A stretch of DNA of 64,000 nucleotides from RZYY01 sp036794825 (GTDB lineage: Bacteria > Bacteroidota > Bacteroidia > Bacteroidales > 4484-276). The stretch is taken from NCBI GenBank assembly GCA_036794825.1, contig DAIRGA010000027.1:4912-68911 (forward strand). The letters are read 5' to 3'. Position numbers and translations under genes: made by a program. How positions within the stretch are numbered: position 1 is the first letter of the stretch; each line of letters begins with the position of its first letter. The notes beneath the pieces were generated by a model. It saw nothing but the letters and a program-made list of their open reading frames with translations, searched no databases and was not told the DNA's origin. This document shows positions 53,301-63,400 of the stretch, in pieces.

Positions 53301-54568
53301 TGCACAATCGCCCGGGAGGTGTCATGGTTATACAACACTATACCAATCCTGATGCATACAGTACAGCAGATGTTGCCTTATTCGAGATGATAGCGCACGA
53401 AACCGGAATATTCCTCGAAAAGCAGATAATGATCGAAGACCTCATCAGCGCAAAAGAAAAAGCCGAAGAAAGCAATCGCCTGAAAACCGCCTTCATGGAC
53501 AACATTTCGCACGAAGTACGCACACCCCTCAACGGTATTCTTGGTTTTGGAGATGTTTTGATGGACGAGACCACCGACCGGAAAGATAAACTTGAATACT
53601 ACCAGTTTATTAAGCATAGCAGCGAACGTCTGATGCAGACCATTGCCGACATCATGAACATCTCGCAGCTAAAAGCAGGAACCCTGAAACCAAATATAAC
53701 CGATGTTCAGGTAAAACAGGTAATGCATCAGTGTTTTGAAAAAACCAAAACCGCATGCGCCACAAAGAACATCCTGGTAACGATGGATTTGCCGGAAGAC
53801 CTGGAAAACCTCCATCTGATGACCGATCAGGAAATATTCGAATTAACAATGAACCACCTGCTGAGCAATGCCGAAAAATTTACCCAGCAGGGCAGGATAA
53901 CTTTTGGTGTTAAAAGAGATGGCGGATATGCCCGGTTTTATGTAAAAGATACCGGCCAGGGTATTGCTCCTGAAAAACTCGAAGTAATATTCGAGCCTTT
54001 TATGCAGGAGGACAATTCGACTACACGCGGACACGAGGGCTCAGGCCTCGGACTTGCCATTGCAAGAGGGATGGCTGAACTGCTCGGAGGTAAAATCTGG
54101 GTAGAATCAGAGAAAATTGTCGGATCAACCTTCTTTTTCACTCTTCCCTTGTCAGAGGACAACACCATCACCGACACAAAAGCGCCGGAAATTCAAAAAC
54201 CAAAAACCGACAAACCACTCATTCTTATAGCCGAGGACGATCACTCCAATTATTTGTATTTCAAGGCAATATTGCAAAAGAAAGGCTACACGACTCTGCA
54301 TGTTTTCAATGGCGCCGAAGCGGTTGAATTTTGTCATAAGTTTCCGGAAATCACCCTGGTTTTAATGGATATAAAGATGCCGGTGATGAACGGCATCGAA
54401 GCTACCAAAAAGATCAGGGAATTCAGGCCCGACCTGCCAATAATTGCTACTACTGCCTATGCGCAGACAGGAGAAAAGCACCGCATTTTGTCCGAAGGCT
54501 GCAACGAATACCTGGCCAAGCCGATAATGCCTTCCGATATCTTAGCGATGATTAAGAAATATTCATGA
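47375..54568 (+). CDS. Giant cytoplasmic hybrid histidine kinase 2: 13 PAS, 2 GAF, HisKA, HATPase, REC
   Basis: 2397 residues. Eleven PAS domains, GAF (~1434-1605), two PAS, GAF (~1865-2020), HisKA with SHEVRTPLNG (His2046), HATPase with GSGLGLAIARG, receiver with LMDIKMPVMNG (Asp2332). The kinase-receiver module is very close to that of kinase 1 (shared EPFMQEDNSTTRGHEGSGL), and the N-terminal PAS is also paralogous, so the pair arose by duplication followed by reshuffling of sensor domains. PAS 10 (~1213-1243) carries a Cys cluster, RACGVFGC then GCGFGSQCKACML, suggesting a metal or Fe-S site. Soluble, no spans. Translationally coupled to kinase 1 by ATGA. Confidence 0.93.
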   Translation: MKNQNFYQQSIRVAPFGYACYQIIRDDPGNPCNFKAIGLNDAFERLTGHNKEDILGNTLRVAFPDPETSFSGLRSLFDKVAAENAPAGMEYYFAETGRWLLVNAWHTDPSHIAVTLNDITAGRQSIEAGCLKEVQQHAFWDNNLFGVMIADKNGNYVDANDEVCRMTGYSCEELKSMNVLSLIDREKIEDARIHFEQILKTGRAYGELAYFSKNGEKRWWNVVATRLSDDYFLGLHEDITSRKQMELELSQKVELNKKLLASIPDIVIQTNLEGVITFINEPEFIDYPFITSEQLIGRNILSFVAPSDLDRMEENVRLMFEKPLGIKEYALRFGDMLEIICEANGDVLRDEHGNPTGMVFVIRDITNRKKAEKALAESEERFRLMIKNISAIIVTIDKDGIQQFVSPVAEKITGYTQEELTGKSISEVIHPDDLPQVIKAWEEGTGNPNIEITVRYRHIHKTKGWVYLETVGQSFLNEPAVNAVIAIVHDITERKQAEEDLKENELKFRTLYENSGDAIFIMKGDTFIDCNLRTLEVYGCQTRDQILGHTPFEFSPAVQPDGRDSRDYALEIIAAANTGQTQFFEWAHTKLDGTPFTAEVKLNKLELNGQKLLQAIVRDIRERKQAEAELLKTQNILAEKEAQYRILAENSQDLIYVYCLVPKPHYEYISPSCFQLTGYLPEEGYADPFTYHKFINTPEGIEKFTQFLFDPDQPKVIEEEWLRKDGKRVWVEQMVSRNFDANGNLISFQSTVRDITERNRSEEVIRTERMRLAGIIEGTNAGTWEWNVKTGELILNERWAEIIGYSLEELGTVSFETWTQHAHPDDLKQSNELLGKHFSGELDYYEFESRMLHKNGAWVWVLDRGKVTTWSHDGKPLMMFGTHQDITKRMQAVDELKASERKFRELSTLMRLMTDNMPDMLWAKNLNKEYIFANKAICNNLLSAVNTEEPLGKTDMFFATRERNSQPDNPLWHTFGEICRDSDSITLEELKPTQFDEFGNVKGKFLFLDVHKAPLCDDNGELIGIVGSARDVTAAKETENQLRKLSQAVEQSPAIIIITDPEGKIEYVNPKFCEITGFTPEESKGHNYSAFSTDEMPESVVKELWKTINAGNEWKGEFHNKKKNGELYWESVSISPIYNNEGTITNFLAVKEDITQRKSTDLEVERNRAELKAIYENAPVMMAVIDQNRNLLFANPAFTNFTGVPEAELIGGRACGVFGCINAFDDPQGCGFGSQCKACMLLKSIEDSFLTGKTHKDIEYNTTLKCNNTLKEISLIGSTAPINFAGKSLLLLSFVDISDRKHTESQLRKLSQAVEQSPASVVITNLDGTIEYVNPKFTEITGYTPEEAIGQKMSLLKSGKLPDPVYAKLWKTISSGRNWKGELHNKKKNGEYFWEFALISPIKNEKGEISHYLAVKEDITERKALEERLNHQTRLRELLMEISSGFINIPLEKVDEAINDALAKMAQFVHADRSYTFDYDWENDICNNIFEWCEEGISAEINNLQQVPLAMMQDWVEAHKKGEPMYVPDVFALPHGAVRDILEPQGIKSVLSVPMMNENQCIGFVGFDSVREHHEYTSTEVHLLRVFAQSLANIKLRKEMVEQLLNAKALAEESEEKHRSLIEQMLEGLVVDDGNGIILFANPMFCKMTGYSENELLGKSAYELLLQKHDIEKVRMKDDERKRNITDQYELDVITKSGEVHTFYFHATPVLDKKGNVTASMSTVTDITERKRDQEKIRITKDTYESIFNSVSEAIYVLDENGYFIDVNRGAEIMYGFNREELIGKSPAEITAPGVNDLDLVMKTIQEVRETGISRSFEFWGQRKNSEIFPKDVNLNRGKYFGKDHIIATARDITERKRGDTARIIQYNIARSIHTSKNAADLLETIRQELGQLFDTTNFFVARYNPEKDTLRQLIFCDEMDSFDEWDANQSISGQVVKSGKTIFLRGDEVNNFSMHHNLEMLGTDSACWLGVPVVMHNRPGGVMVIQHYTNPDAYSTADVALFEMIAHETGIFLEKQIMIEDLISAKEKAEESNRLKTAFMDNISHEVRTPLNGILGFGDVLMDETTDRKDKLEYYQFIKHSSERLMQTIADIMNISQLKAGTLKPNITDVQVKQVMHQCFEKTKTACATKNILVTMDLPEDLENLHLMTDQEIFELTMNHLLSNAEKFTQQGRITFGVKRDGGYARFYVKDTGQGIAPEKLEVIFEPFMQEDNSTTRGHEGSGLGLAIARGMAELLGGKIWVESEKIVGSTFFFTLPLSEDNTITDTKAPEIQKPKTDKPLILIAEDDHSNYLYFKAILQKKGYTTLHVFNGAEAVEFCHKFPEITLVLMDIKMPVMNGIEATKKIREFRPDLPIIATTAYAQTGEKHRILSEGCNEYLAKPIMPSDILAMIKKYS

Positions 54569-54599
54569 TGATGAAATTTCAGAAAGCCAGCCTTGAAAA

Positions 54600-55090
54600 G
54601 TCATAGTATGGCTCCTAGCCATCCTATGACTAATAACGGCAGTTTGACTTTTAGCGATAGGATCACTTGGAGTGATACTATCGCAGTCACCTAACAGCCG
54701 GAGCATATAATCCGGCCGCTTTTTGTCATAGTATGGCTCCTAGCCATCCTATGACTAACACCTGCAGATTCGCCTGCTTAGCGATAGGATCGCTGAGAGC
54801 GATGTCATAGTATGGCTACCAGACATCCTATGACTAACACCTGCAATTTTTACTGCTTAGCGATAGGATCGCTGAGAGCGATGTCATAGTATGGCTACCA
54901 GACATCCNNNNNNNNNNNNNNNNNNNNNNNNNNNNNNNNNNNNNNNNNNNNNNNNNNNNNNNNNNNNNNNNNNNNNNNNNNNNNNNNNNNNNNNNNNNNN
55001 NNNNNNNTATGACTAACACCTGCAATTTTTACTGCTTAGCGATAGGATCGCCGAGAGCGATACTATCGCCTGGCTCTCAGCCATCCTATG
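54600..55090 (+). repeat. Palindrome array with 79-bp tandem units behind the kinase operon
   Basis: Type A palindrome (GTCATAG...CTATGAC) at 54600-54630, 54725-54755, 54804-54834 and 54883 into the gap; type B (GCGATAG...CTATCGC) at 54654-54684 and 55039-55069, with shortened B halves at 54781 and 54860. From 54725 the unit A + AACACCTGCA spacer + half-B repeats every 79 bases. A hairpin CAGCCGGA/TCCGGC with a T-run lies near 54690-54720, like the one at 38172. Confidence 0.85.
54908..55007. other. Scaffold gap of 100 N inside the palindrome array
   Basis: The flanks read ...AGACATCC and TATGAC..., which join into an uninterrupted type A unit if the N run is removed. The true missing length is therefore probably a whole number of 79-bp units. 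Confidence 0.9.
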
Positions 55091-55266
55091 AATAACACCG
55101 GCATATCAGTCCTCATTTACTTAAAAAATCACAAAAACTAATGATTTAACTTTTCATTAACAGCCACCCTTTGATAATAAGCTTTCATTTGTCAATTCAT
55201 AATTATTCTAAATAATTATTGTAACTGATTAATAATTAATTTTTTAACGATAAAAAAGAACATCTT

Positions 55267-57402
55267 ATGAAACTAAACTTTTACCTTTTTACACTTTTCC
55301 TAATGTTTGTTGGGTCTCTGAGTGGATTGAAAGCCAACAACATTCTGATAAGCAACATCAGTCTCACCGGGCAAAACACTACAGATGATTATGTGATGGT
55401 GCAGTTCGACCTGAGCTGGGAAAACTCCTGGCGCACCTCCTCGGCGCCAAATAACTGGGACGCCGCGTGGGTATTTGTGAAATACCGCGTAGGAAGCGGC
55501 CCCTGGCAGCACGCCTGGCTGAACGATGCAGGCCATAGCGGCGGTACGGGAACCGGCGCTACCATTTCTGCCGGCCTTCAAACCCCCGGCAGCGCCTTTA
55601 ACGCCAACACCAACCCCGGCATTGGCGCCTTTATCTATCGCTCTGCCGATGGCACGGGTACATTTTCCATTACCGGCGCCCAACTCCGCTGGAACTACGG
55701 CGCAAATAGCGTTGCCGATAATACCACCGTAGATGTACGCGTGTTTGCCATTGAAATGGTGTATGTGCCGGAAGGGGCGTTTTATGTAGGGAGCGGGGGA
55801 ACGGAAAATAGCAGTTTCACCCAGGCAAACAATACCTCCGGCGCCACTGTACCATTTCAGATTACCTCCACTGCACCCATTATTCAAGGTAACAACACAA
55901 GTTCTTCATCATCAAATCTGGGTGCAAGGGGCCAAATGGATTTGACAGGCACTACAACCGCCTCACTGGCAAGCGGCTTCCCCACCGGTTATGCTGCATT
56001 CTATATGATGAAATACGAGATCACCCAGCAGCAGTATGTTGATTTTTTGAACACGCTCATTTCCACTCATGCAGACAACCGGTACTCTACCACCAACACG
56101 GGAAATCGTTATAGCATCACGGTCTCCGGAGGGGTTTATAGCACCACCAATCCTTACGTAGCGTGCAACTACCTGAGCTGGATGGACGGCGCTGCATACA
56201 TGGACTGGTCAGGGTTGCGGCCGATGACAGAGCTGGAGTTTGAAAAAACCTGCCGGGGAACAGCCACACCGGTGGCCAACGAGTATGCCTGGGGTAATAC
56301 CACCGCCACCGCTGCCAACAACATTACCAACCCGGGCGCAACCAACGAAACAACTTCCACCTCCGGCGCCAACGCAGTTTATGATCTTCAGACCAATGTG
56401 GTAGGACCGATGCGGGTGGGTGTTTTTGCCAAAAGCGCTACTACCCGCGCCCAATCTGGCGCCAGCTATTATGGCATTATGGAACTGAGCGGCAACCTTG
56501 GGGAGCGGCCGGTAACGTTGGGTAATGCCACCGGTCGCGCCTTTACCGGAGTGCATGGTGATGGCGCGCTTAGCGCTAACGGCCACGCCAACGAAACGGC
56601 CTGGCCGGGACTTAACAGCGGCGAGGTAACCGGCGCCACCGGGTCCGGATTCCGGGGCGGCAATTGGATCAACAATGCGACGATCATGAGCGTATCCGAC
56701 CGCAACCTCGCTGCAAACGCGAGCACATCTCGGGGCAGCGACTTCGGCTTCAGGGGTGTTCGTTCACAACCCTTCGTTTGCGGTAGCCACACTGTTACCG
56801 ACATTGACGGCAACGCTTACAACACCGTTTTGATAGGAACCCAGTGCTGGATGAAAGAGAACCTGAAGGTTACCAAGAATCCGGCGGGAACTGCAATTAC
56901 CAGGGTTTGCCCCGATAACAATGCCACGCGTTGTGAAGAATATGGAGGTCTATACACTTATTCTGTGATGATGAACGGCGCCTCACCAAGCGCATCAAAT
57001 CCCAGTGGTGTTCAAGGTATCTGCCCTTCAGGCTGGCACATTCCAAGTGAAAGCGAATGGCTTCAGTTGATTAGCTCGGTTGGTGGATCATCAGGTGCTG
57101 CTCCCAAACTTAGAAGTTCAAGAAAAGATCCAGACCCCCATCCCAGATGGCATTCAGCAACAGTTTCAACAGATGATTATGGATTTAGCGCATTGCCTGC
57201 CGGGTTTAGAAATGATCAAAACCAAAATGTAAATATGGGAAACTGGTCCATGTGGTGGTCAACAACTGATGCACCAACACCAGGCACATTAATAGCTCCG
57301 GATATTTCATTCCCTTCCAGCAATTTTTCAACAACTAATATTCTTCCAAAGACCTCAACACCTGCTGAATGGGCTGTAAGCGTGAGATGTCTGAAAGATT
57401 GA
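55267..57402 (+). CDS. Secreted SUMF1/formylglycine-like + FISUMP domain protein
   Basis: 711 residues. Signal peptide, an N-terminal beta region (~30-160) with SWENSWRTSSAPNNWDAAWV, then a SUMF1/FGE-sulfatase-type domain (~165-500: VYVPEGAFYVGSG, FYMMKYEITQQQYVDFLN, RPMTELEFEKTCRG, GSGFRGGNW, DFGFRGVRS) and a C-terminal FISUMP domain (~505-711: DIDGNAYNTVLIGTQCWMKE, GICPSGWHIPSESEW, ending VSVRCLKD). The paired active-site Cys of true formylglycine enzymes are not seen, so a binding or structural role outside the cell is more likely. Ends 88 bases before the giant surface protein in the same direction. Confidence 0.88.
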   Translation: MKLNFYLFTLFLMFVGSLSGLKANNILISNISLTGQNTTDDYVMVQFDLSWENSWRTSSAPNNWDAAWVFVKYRVGSGPWQHAWLNDAGHSGGTGTGATISAGLQTPGSAFNANTNPGIGAFIYRSADGTGTFSITGAQLRWNYGANSVADNTTVDVRVFAIEMVYVPEGAFYVGSGGTENSSFTQANNTSGATVPFQITSTAPIIQGNNTSSSSSNLGARGQMDLTGTTTASLASGFPTGYAAFYMMKYEITQQQYVDFLNTLISTHADNRYSTTNTGNRYSITVSGGVYSTTNPYVACNYLSWMDGAAYMDWSGLRPMTELEFEKTCRGTATPVANEYAWGNTTATAANNITNPGATNETTSTSGANAVYDLQTNVVGPMRVGVFAKSATTRAQSGASYYGIMELSGNLGERPVTLGNATGRAFTGVHGDGALSANGHANETAWPGLNSGEVTGATGSGFRGGNWINNATIMSVSDRNLAANASTSRGSDFGFRGVRSQPFVCGSHTVTDIDGNAYNTVLIGTQCWMKENLKVTKNPAGTAITRVCPDNNATRCEEYGGLYTYSVMMNGASPSASNPSGVQGICPSGWHIPSESEWLQLISSVGGSSGAAPKLRSSRKDPDPHPRWHSATVSTDDYGFSALPAGFRNDQNQNVNMGNWSMWWSTTDAPTPGTLIAPDISFPSSNFSTTNILPKTSTPAEWAVSVRCLKD

Positions 57403-57490
57403 AGTAATCATCCAAAGTAACCAATTGAAAGTTTCAAATAAACGATAAAGTTGAACTACCATAATTCATAATCCGAAAACTTAGCATACA

Positions 57491-60400
57491 ATGAAAACAT
57501 TAAATATTTTCCTGATATCCGGCATATTTAACCTGATACTATTTTCATCGGTTATTTCCTTTGCGCAATACAGCGGCGGCAACGGCCGCGGCGATCACAT
57601 GGCGCAAGGCAACGGGTTGCAGATCACCTCCTGCACCAATCCCACCGACGGCGGCGAAATCGCTTCAAACCAGAACATCTGCTCTGGTACTTCACCAGCA
57701 GCATTTAACAGCATTTCACTTCCCGCAGGACACACCGGAACGCTGGAGTACCAGTGGCAACTGACGACCGTCACTCCAACCATCAGTTTCGATGACTGGG
57801 AAGACGTAGGAACCAACACCGATACCTACGAACATGTTGGCACGGTGACCCAGACCACCTGGTTCCGCAGGCTGGCGAAAGTAACGTGTGAAACGAACTG
57901 GGTGCCATCGAATGTGGTGCTTGTTTCTGTTGTAAATTATGAAATTTCAACCGCAGGTAATGAAATCGTTATAACCGATATTTGTGTAATAGGTGAAACT
58001 TTGGATGTTACCGAAAATGGCAGCAACATTCGCTTTAATGTGGCAGGCCGATACTACAGCCTTGATGGCGGCGCACCTTTACCTTTCCCAGCCGATATAC
58101 CACTTGCCGGTGTAAATGGTATCACCATCAACGCCGGCGGAGGAGATGATATCATCAACATCGGCGCTTTTGCGGCGAGTTTGCCTTCGCTTACCATCAA
58201 TGGAGCAACGGGTGATGATGTGATCAATTTCAACGGCGATATTACTTTTTTGGCCAATGCCCATCTTGATGTTGATTTGCAGGACGATGCCCCCAATCCC
58301 GGTATAGATCGTGTGTCAGTAGCCTCGAATGCAAACCTGGTTCTTTCTGGCGACGGCATGGCCACGGTCAAAGTGAGCCGCAGTTTATTCATAAACAGCG
58401 GTGGCAGCATTGAAACCGAAAACGGAGAGTTGATCGTGGATGTCAACCAGCAAGCAACTGCTACTTCCGGCAGTTTCGTTGGAGTAAGCCTACCCGGCGG
58501 TGGACTCCAAGTCAACGGCAGTGGGGTGCTGGCTGTGAAGGGCAGGGGAGGCAATTCGGGCAGCGGTCAACATGGTATACAGATATCCGGTTCCGGAAAG
58601 ATTCAGGGTGGCGACGAAACATGCACTGTAATTGGTACAGGCGGTACGAACACGGATAACGATAATTACGGCATTGTCATTGCAAATTCGGGACAGATCA
58701 CATCGGGCGGGGCAGGCACTGTCAGCGTAAGCGGTACCGGCGGCTCAGGTTCGGGAATTTTCAATTACGGCTTAGTGATTGAAGGCGCCAATGCACGAAT
58801 TACATCCGGTGGCGGTGCAGTAGAAGTAAATGGCCAGGGCGGCGGCGGCGCGGGGAGCGGCAGCCAAAATAACGGTATTCGACTCGTTAATGAGGGACAA
58901 ATAACTTCAGGTAGCAGCGGCACCGTGACCGTGACCGGTATGGGTGGCACAGGAACAGGCAGCGATAATTACGGAATTATCATTGCAACTTCGGGACAGA
59001 TCACATCGGGCGGGGCAGGCACTGTCAGCGTAAGCGGTACCGGCNNNNNNNNNNNNNNNNNNNNNNNNNNNNNNNNNNNNNNNNNNNNNNNNNNNNNNNN
59101 NNNNNNNNNNNNNNNNNNNNNNNNNNNNNNNNNNNNNNNNNNNNACTCGCTAATGCGGGACAAATAACTTCAGGTAGCAGCGGCACCGTGACCGTGACCG
59201 GTACGGGTGGCACAGGCACAGGCAACGATAATTACGGCATTGTCATTGCAACTTCAGGACAGATCACATCGGGCGGGGTAGGCACTGTCAGCGTAAGTGG
59301 TACCGGCGGCTCAGGTTCGGGAACTTTCAATTACGGCTTAGTGATTGAAGGCGCCAATGCACGAATTACATCCGGCGGCGGCGCAGTAGAAGTAAATGGC
59401 CAGGGCGGCGGCGGTGCGGGGAGCGGCAGCCAAAATAACGGCATTCGACTCGCTAATGCGGGACAAATAACTTCAGGTAGCAGCGGCACCGTGACCGTGA
59501 CCAGTGCGGGTGGCACAGGCACAGGTAACGATAATTACGGCATTGTAATTGAAACGTCGGGAAAGATTACTTCCGGCAATAACGCTGACATCAGCGTAAT
59601 AGCCGACGGTATTAATCTCATCGCACCTGGCTTCATCAATTCCGGAACGGGCACCTCAACCATACGCCCATACACGGCAGGAACGACCATCAATCTCGGC
59701 GGCGCTGACGTACTCAGCGGTAGCCCTTATACCCTCGGTCTCTCCATCGCGGAACTCGACCAGATCACCGCCGGAACGCTCATTATCGGTAATGAAGATA
59801 GTGGGGAAATCACTGTTAGCGACAATATTAACCGCCCGGCTTCAACAATATTGGAGCTTGTAAGCAGCGGAAATATTGAGATCAGCGGTGGCGGCATCAA
59901 TACAGGTGGCGGTAACTTGCTGCTTAGCCCGGGCGATTCACCGGCGGCAGTTGTTCCATCATTCACAGGAACCGATGTATCAGCCGGGACGCTGTCATTC
60001 GCCAGCGACCTTTCCATCGAAATCAACGGAACTACTCCGGGGACGCAGTATCAGCAACTAATTGTTGTCGGGCAGATTGATCTTACCGGTGTGGATTTGG
60101 CTTTAAGCGGAAGTTATTCACCAACCTTCGGCGACTCGTTTCTAATAGTTGATAACGATGGAGTTGATCAAATTAACGGAACATTCACCGGATTAGACGA
60201 AGGCGATATAATTGCTGACTTCCTTGGCAGCGGCCTGTATGCTACTATCACATATTTGGGAGGCGATGGTAACGATGTGGTACTTCAAGTACCATGTAGT
60301 AATCCCACCGATGGTGGCGAAATAGCCTCCAGCCAAACCCTGTGCTCAGGCGATGTTCCTGCTCCATTCACAAGCATTTCACCAGCATCAGGATTTGTAG

Positions 60401-63400
60401 GCGATCTGGAATACCAGTGGCAGATCAGCACATTAAGTCCAACTTTTGTGGATATTCCGGGAGCATTTTCCGACACTTACACACATGTTGGCACGGTGAC
60501 CCAAACCAGCTGGTTCCGAAGGTTGGCCAGGGTGGGATGTGCGACAGGCACATTCGAAACAAGTTCGGTTTCGTCGAATCTGGTGGAGATTTCAATTTTT
60601 CCTGTTGGGGTTCGAACCTGGACCGGCATTACCAGCAACGACTGGAATACCGGCAACAACTGGGACCCGCCATGTGTACCTACTTCCGCCGATGATGTGG
60701 TAATCCCGGATGTGAGCACCGATCCCGTTATTGGAACTGGCCTTGCGGCAGTGGCAAAATCGGTCACCGTCAACGCAGATGCCGCCCTCACTGTTGTTGA
60801 AACAGGCAGCCTCACGATCAATGGCTCTTCACTCCACGAATTTGGTTTTTATGCCGGCTTGTACAATCATGGCTCGGTGACCAACGACGGTCTCATTGTT
60901 CTGGGTTCAGTTTCAAATGTGGGTGAAGTCGGATTGTGGAATATCGGGACTTTTACCAATACCGGTGAGATACAAATTGACCGCTCCACCCTTTCTGCCC
61001 TCTGGAGCGCAGAAGGGCAATTTACCAATTCATCGCTAATTAATATTGGCTCATCAGCCAGTGTTGACGATTATGGTTTGTATAACGATGCCTCATTTAT
61101 CAATACCGCTGACGGGCAGATTGTTATCAATAATTTCACCTACCGGGGGATTGAAAACCGCGCCGGAGAGATTAACAACTCAGGAGGAATTACGGTAGGC
61201 TTTGTATCCGGTACAGGCCAGGGAAGCATCATGAACCAGGCGCTGTTTAACAACAATCCAGGCGGAGAAATCTACCTCGACCGGGCGACGGCAGTGGGTG
61301 TTTACAACAATGCAACCGGGCTGTTCAACAATGCCGCATTGCTTAACATAGGAGGCACGGTGAGTGTCGGGCAGGTAGGTATCCAGAATATCGGCACATT
61401 TACAAACACCCTTAGCGGGGAAATCTATATTGACCGTACTACTTTTCTGGGATTGTACAACAATGGAGGGGGTTCTAAATTCACCAATGCAGCGCTGCTT
61501 GTTATCGGAAATTCAGCCAGCGTGGGTAATTATGGTGTTGGAAACGAAGGAACATTTACCAATATCCTGAGCGGTGAAATCCGGATTGACCGTTCAACAC
61601 AATTTGCTTTCTCAAGTGTTGGTCCTGTTTCAAACAGCGGATTGATAAAAATCGGCTCAATGGCAAGTGTTGGAACACGAGGATTGCAAAATGTAAATTC
61701 AGCATTTACCAACACCCAGACAGGTGAAATTCATATTGACCGCTCGACGGAATTGGGCATCATAAATTCCAAAGCTCAGTTTACCAATGACGGGAAGATA
61801 TTCCTCGGCGTAAACCAATCAGTTGGGGGCCGCGGAATTAACAACCAGGATGCAGGGAACAATTTTCTCAACAGCTCCACAGGTGAAATCACCATTGACA
61901 AGACTACCGAATATGCCTTTATCAATTCCTATCATACCAACGAAAATGCCGGTAAACTCACCATCGGAGGAAACACCGGCGTGGATGGACACGGCATTTA
62001 CCTTTTCTTTTCTTCCGGTTTAACCAATACCGGATCAGGCGAAATCCGCATTGACCGGACAACCGACAGCGGAATTTATGTGGAGAACCTCAGCACATTT
62101 ACCAACAATGCCAACATCATCATTGGTGAAGAGGAAGCTATGGAAGAATATGGCATCGAAAACGAAGGTTCTTTTACCAATGGCGAATGTGCCACCATCA
62201 CGATGTATGCACCGCTCAGCAATGGCAATGTATTTACCAACAATGGCCTCCTATCCTCCATCACCACCGAACAACATGCCGGCACTGCCGTGATCGTCAA
62301 TTCACCGGCTGGTGTTGCCGGTAGCTACAACTTTGTGGCAGCCACCTTCGGCGCCGATGTGGGAAGCAGCGCCTGGACAGCCGATGCAGTGCTGGTCAGT
62401 GATGCTGGCGGATCAAGCCTGGGATGCTATGCTCCTTACCAGAATGCAGCACAACTGTACGGCAAAATTGCCCTGATTGACCGCGGAACCTGCGAATTTG
62501 GTCTGAAATGCCTCCTTGCCCAACAGGCAGGCGCCATTGCAGCCATCGTGATCAACAATATTAATGGACCTGCATTCCTTATGGGGGCAGGAGCTTATGG
62601 AAGTCAGGTCACCATCCCGTGTGTACTGATTTCAAAAGCTGATGGTGACGCAATCAAAGCCGCCGGTGCTGTAAATATGAGTATTGGTAACATCGCTACC
62701 CCGGCAAATGCCGTGATTAACAATGGTATTATCGAGTTCCCATTGGGAAATCCTATTGCAAGCGTTGACAACAACCAGGTAGTAGTAGCCCCATTTAGCG
62801 GCGATTGCTCTGTAAGCATCAGTCCAGCCCTGCAACTGGATGAGCTGGCTGATTTTGTGATCGGCGCCACCTGGTACGAAGATGAGGCTCTCACCATTGA
62901 AGCCGGAAGCTACGGCCAGGCCTCAAATACATTTAGTCCTTCCGCCTCGTTAAGCGGTAATGTTACCACCCTTTATTTCAACATCGCCGATCCTGTCGGA
63001 GGTTGCTCCAGCACTGTTTCGGTGCAGGTGAGCTTCAATGATGACCTGATTCCGGATGCAGTGTGCAAAGACATCACTGTTTATCTTGAAGGAAATTCCG
63101 TAACCGTTTATGCCGAAGATGTAAACGACGGATCGTCGGATAACTGTTCCGATCCTGCTTTGCTCACGCTGTCGCCTGCAAGCATCACATACACATGCGA
63201 TCATATTGGCACGAATTCCTTCGTTCTCACAGTAACCGATGCCAAAGGAAATGCAGCGTCATGCACAGCCACGGTCACGGTACTCGATGGAACTCCACCC
63301 GTCCCGGTAAGTATTACAAAAACTGTTTACCTTGATCCTTATGGTGTCTATACGCTGCTCGATACGGATGTGCTCGACTTCGGCGCCAGCTTCGACAACT

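Noticed and set aside
54600..55090. CRISPR array suggested by evenly spaced 31-bp palindromes
   Set aside because: The intervening stretches are not unique spacers: they are the same AACACCTGCA-type sequence and a second palindrome, in 79-bp tandem units.
57491..59167. Surface-protein gene ending at a stop just after the N gap
   Set aside because: That stop arises from the arbitrary 100-N gap; the repeat phase shows the true frame continues to the window end.
58661..59630. CRISPR-like spacing in the regular repeats
   Set aside because: The repeats are 303 bp, in frame, and encode glycine-rich rungs of one protein; no short repeat-spacer pattern.
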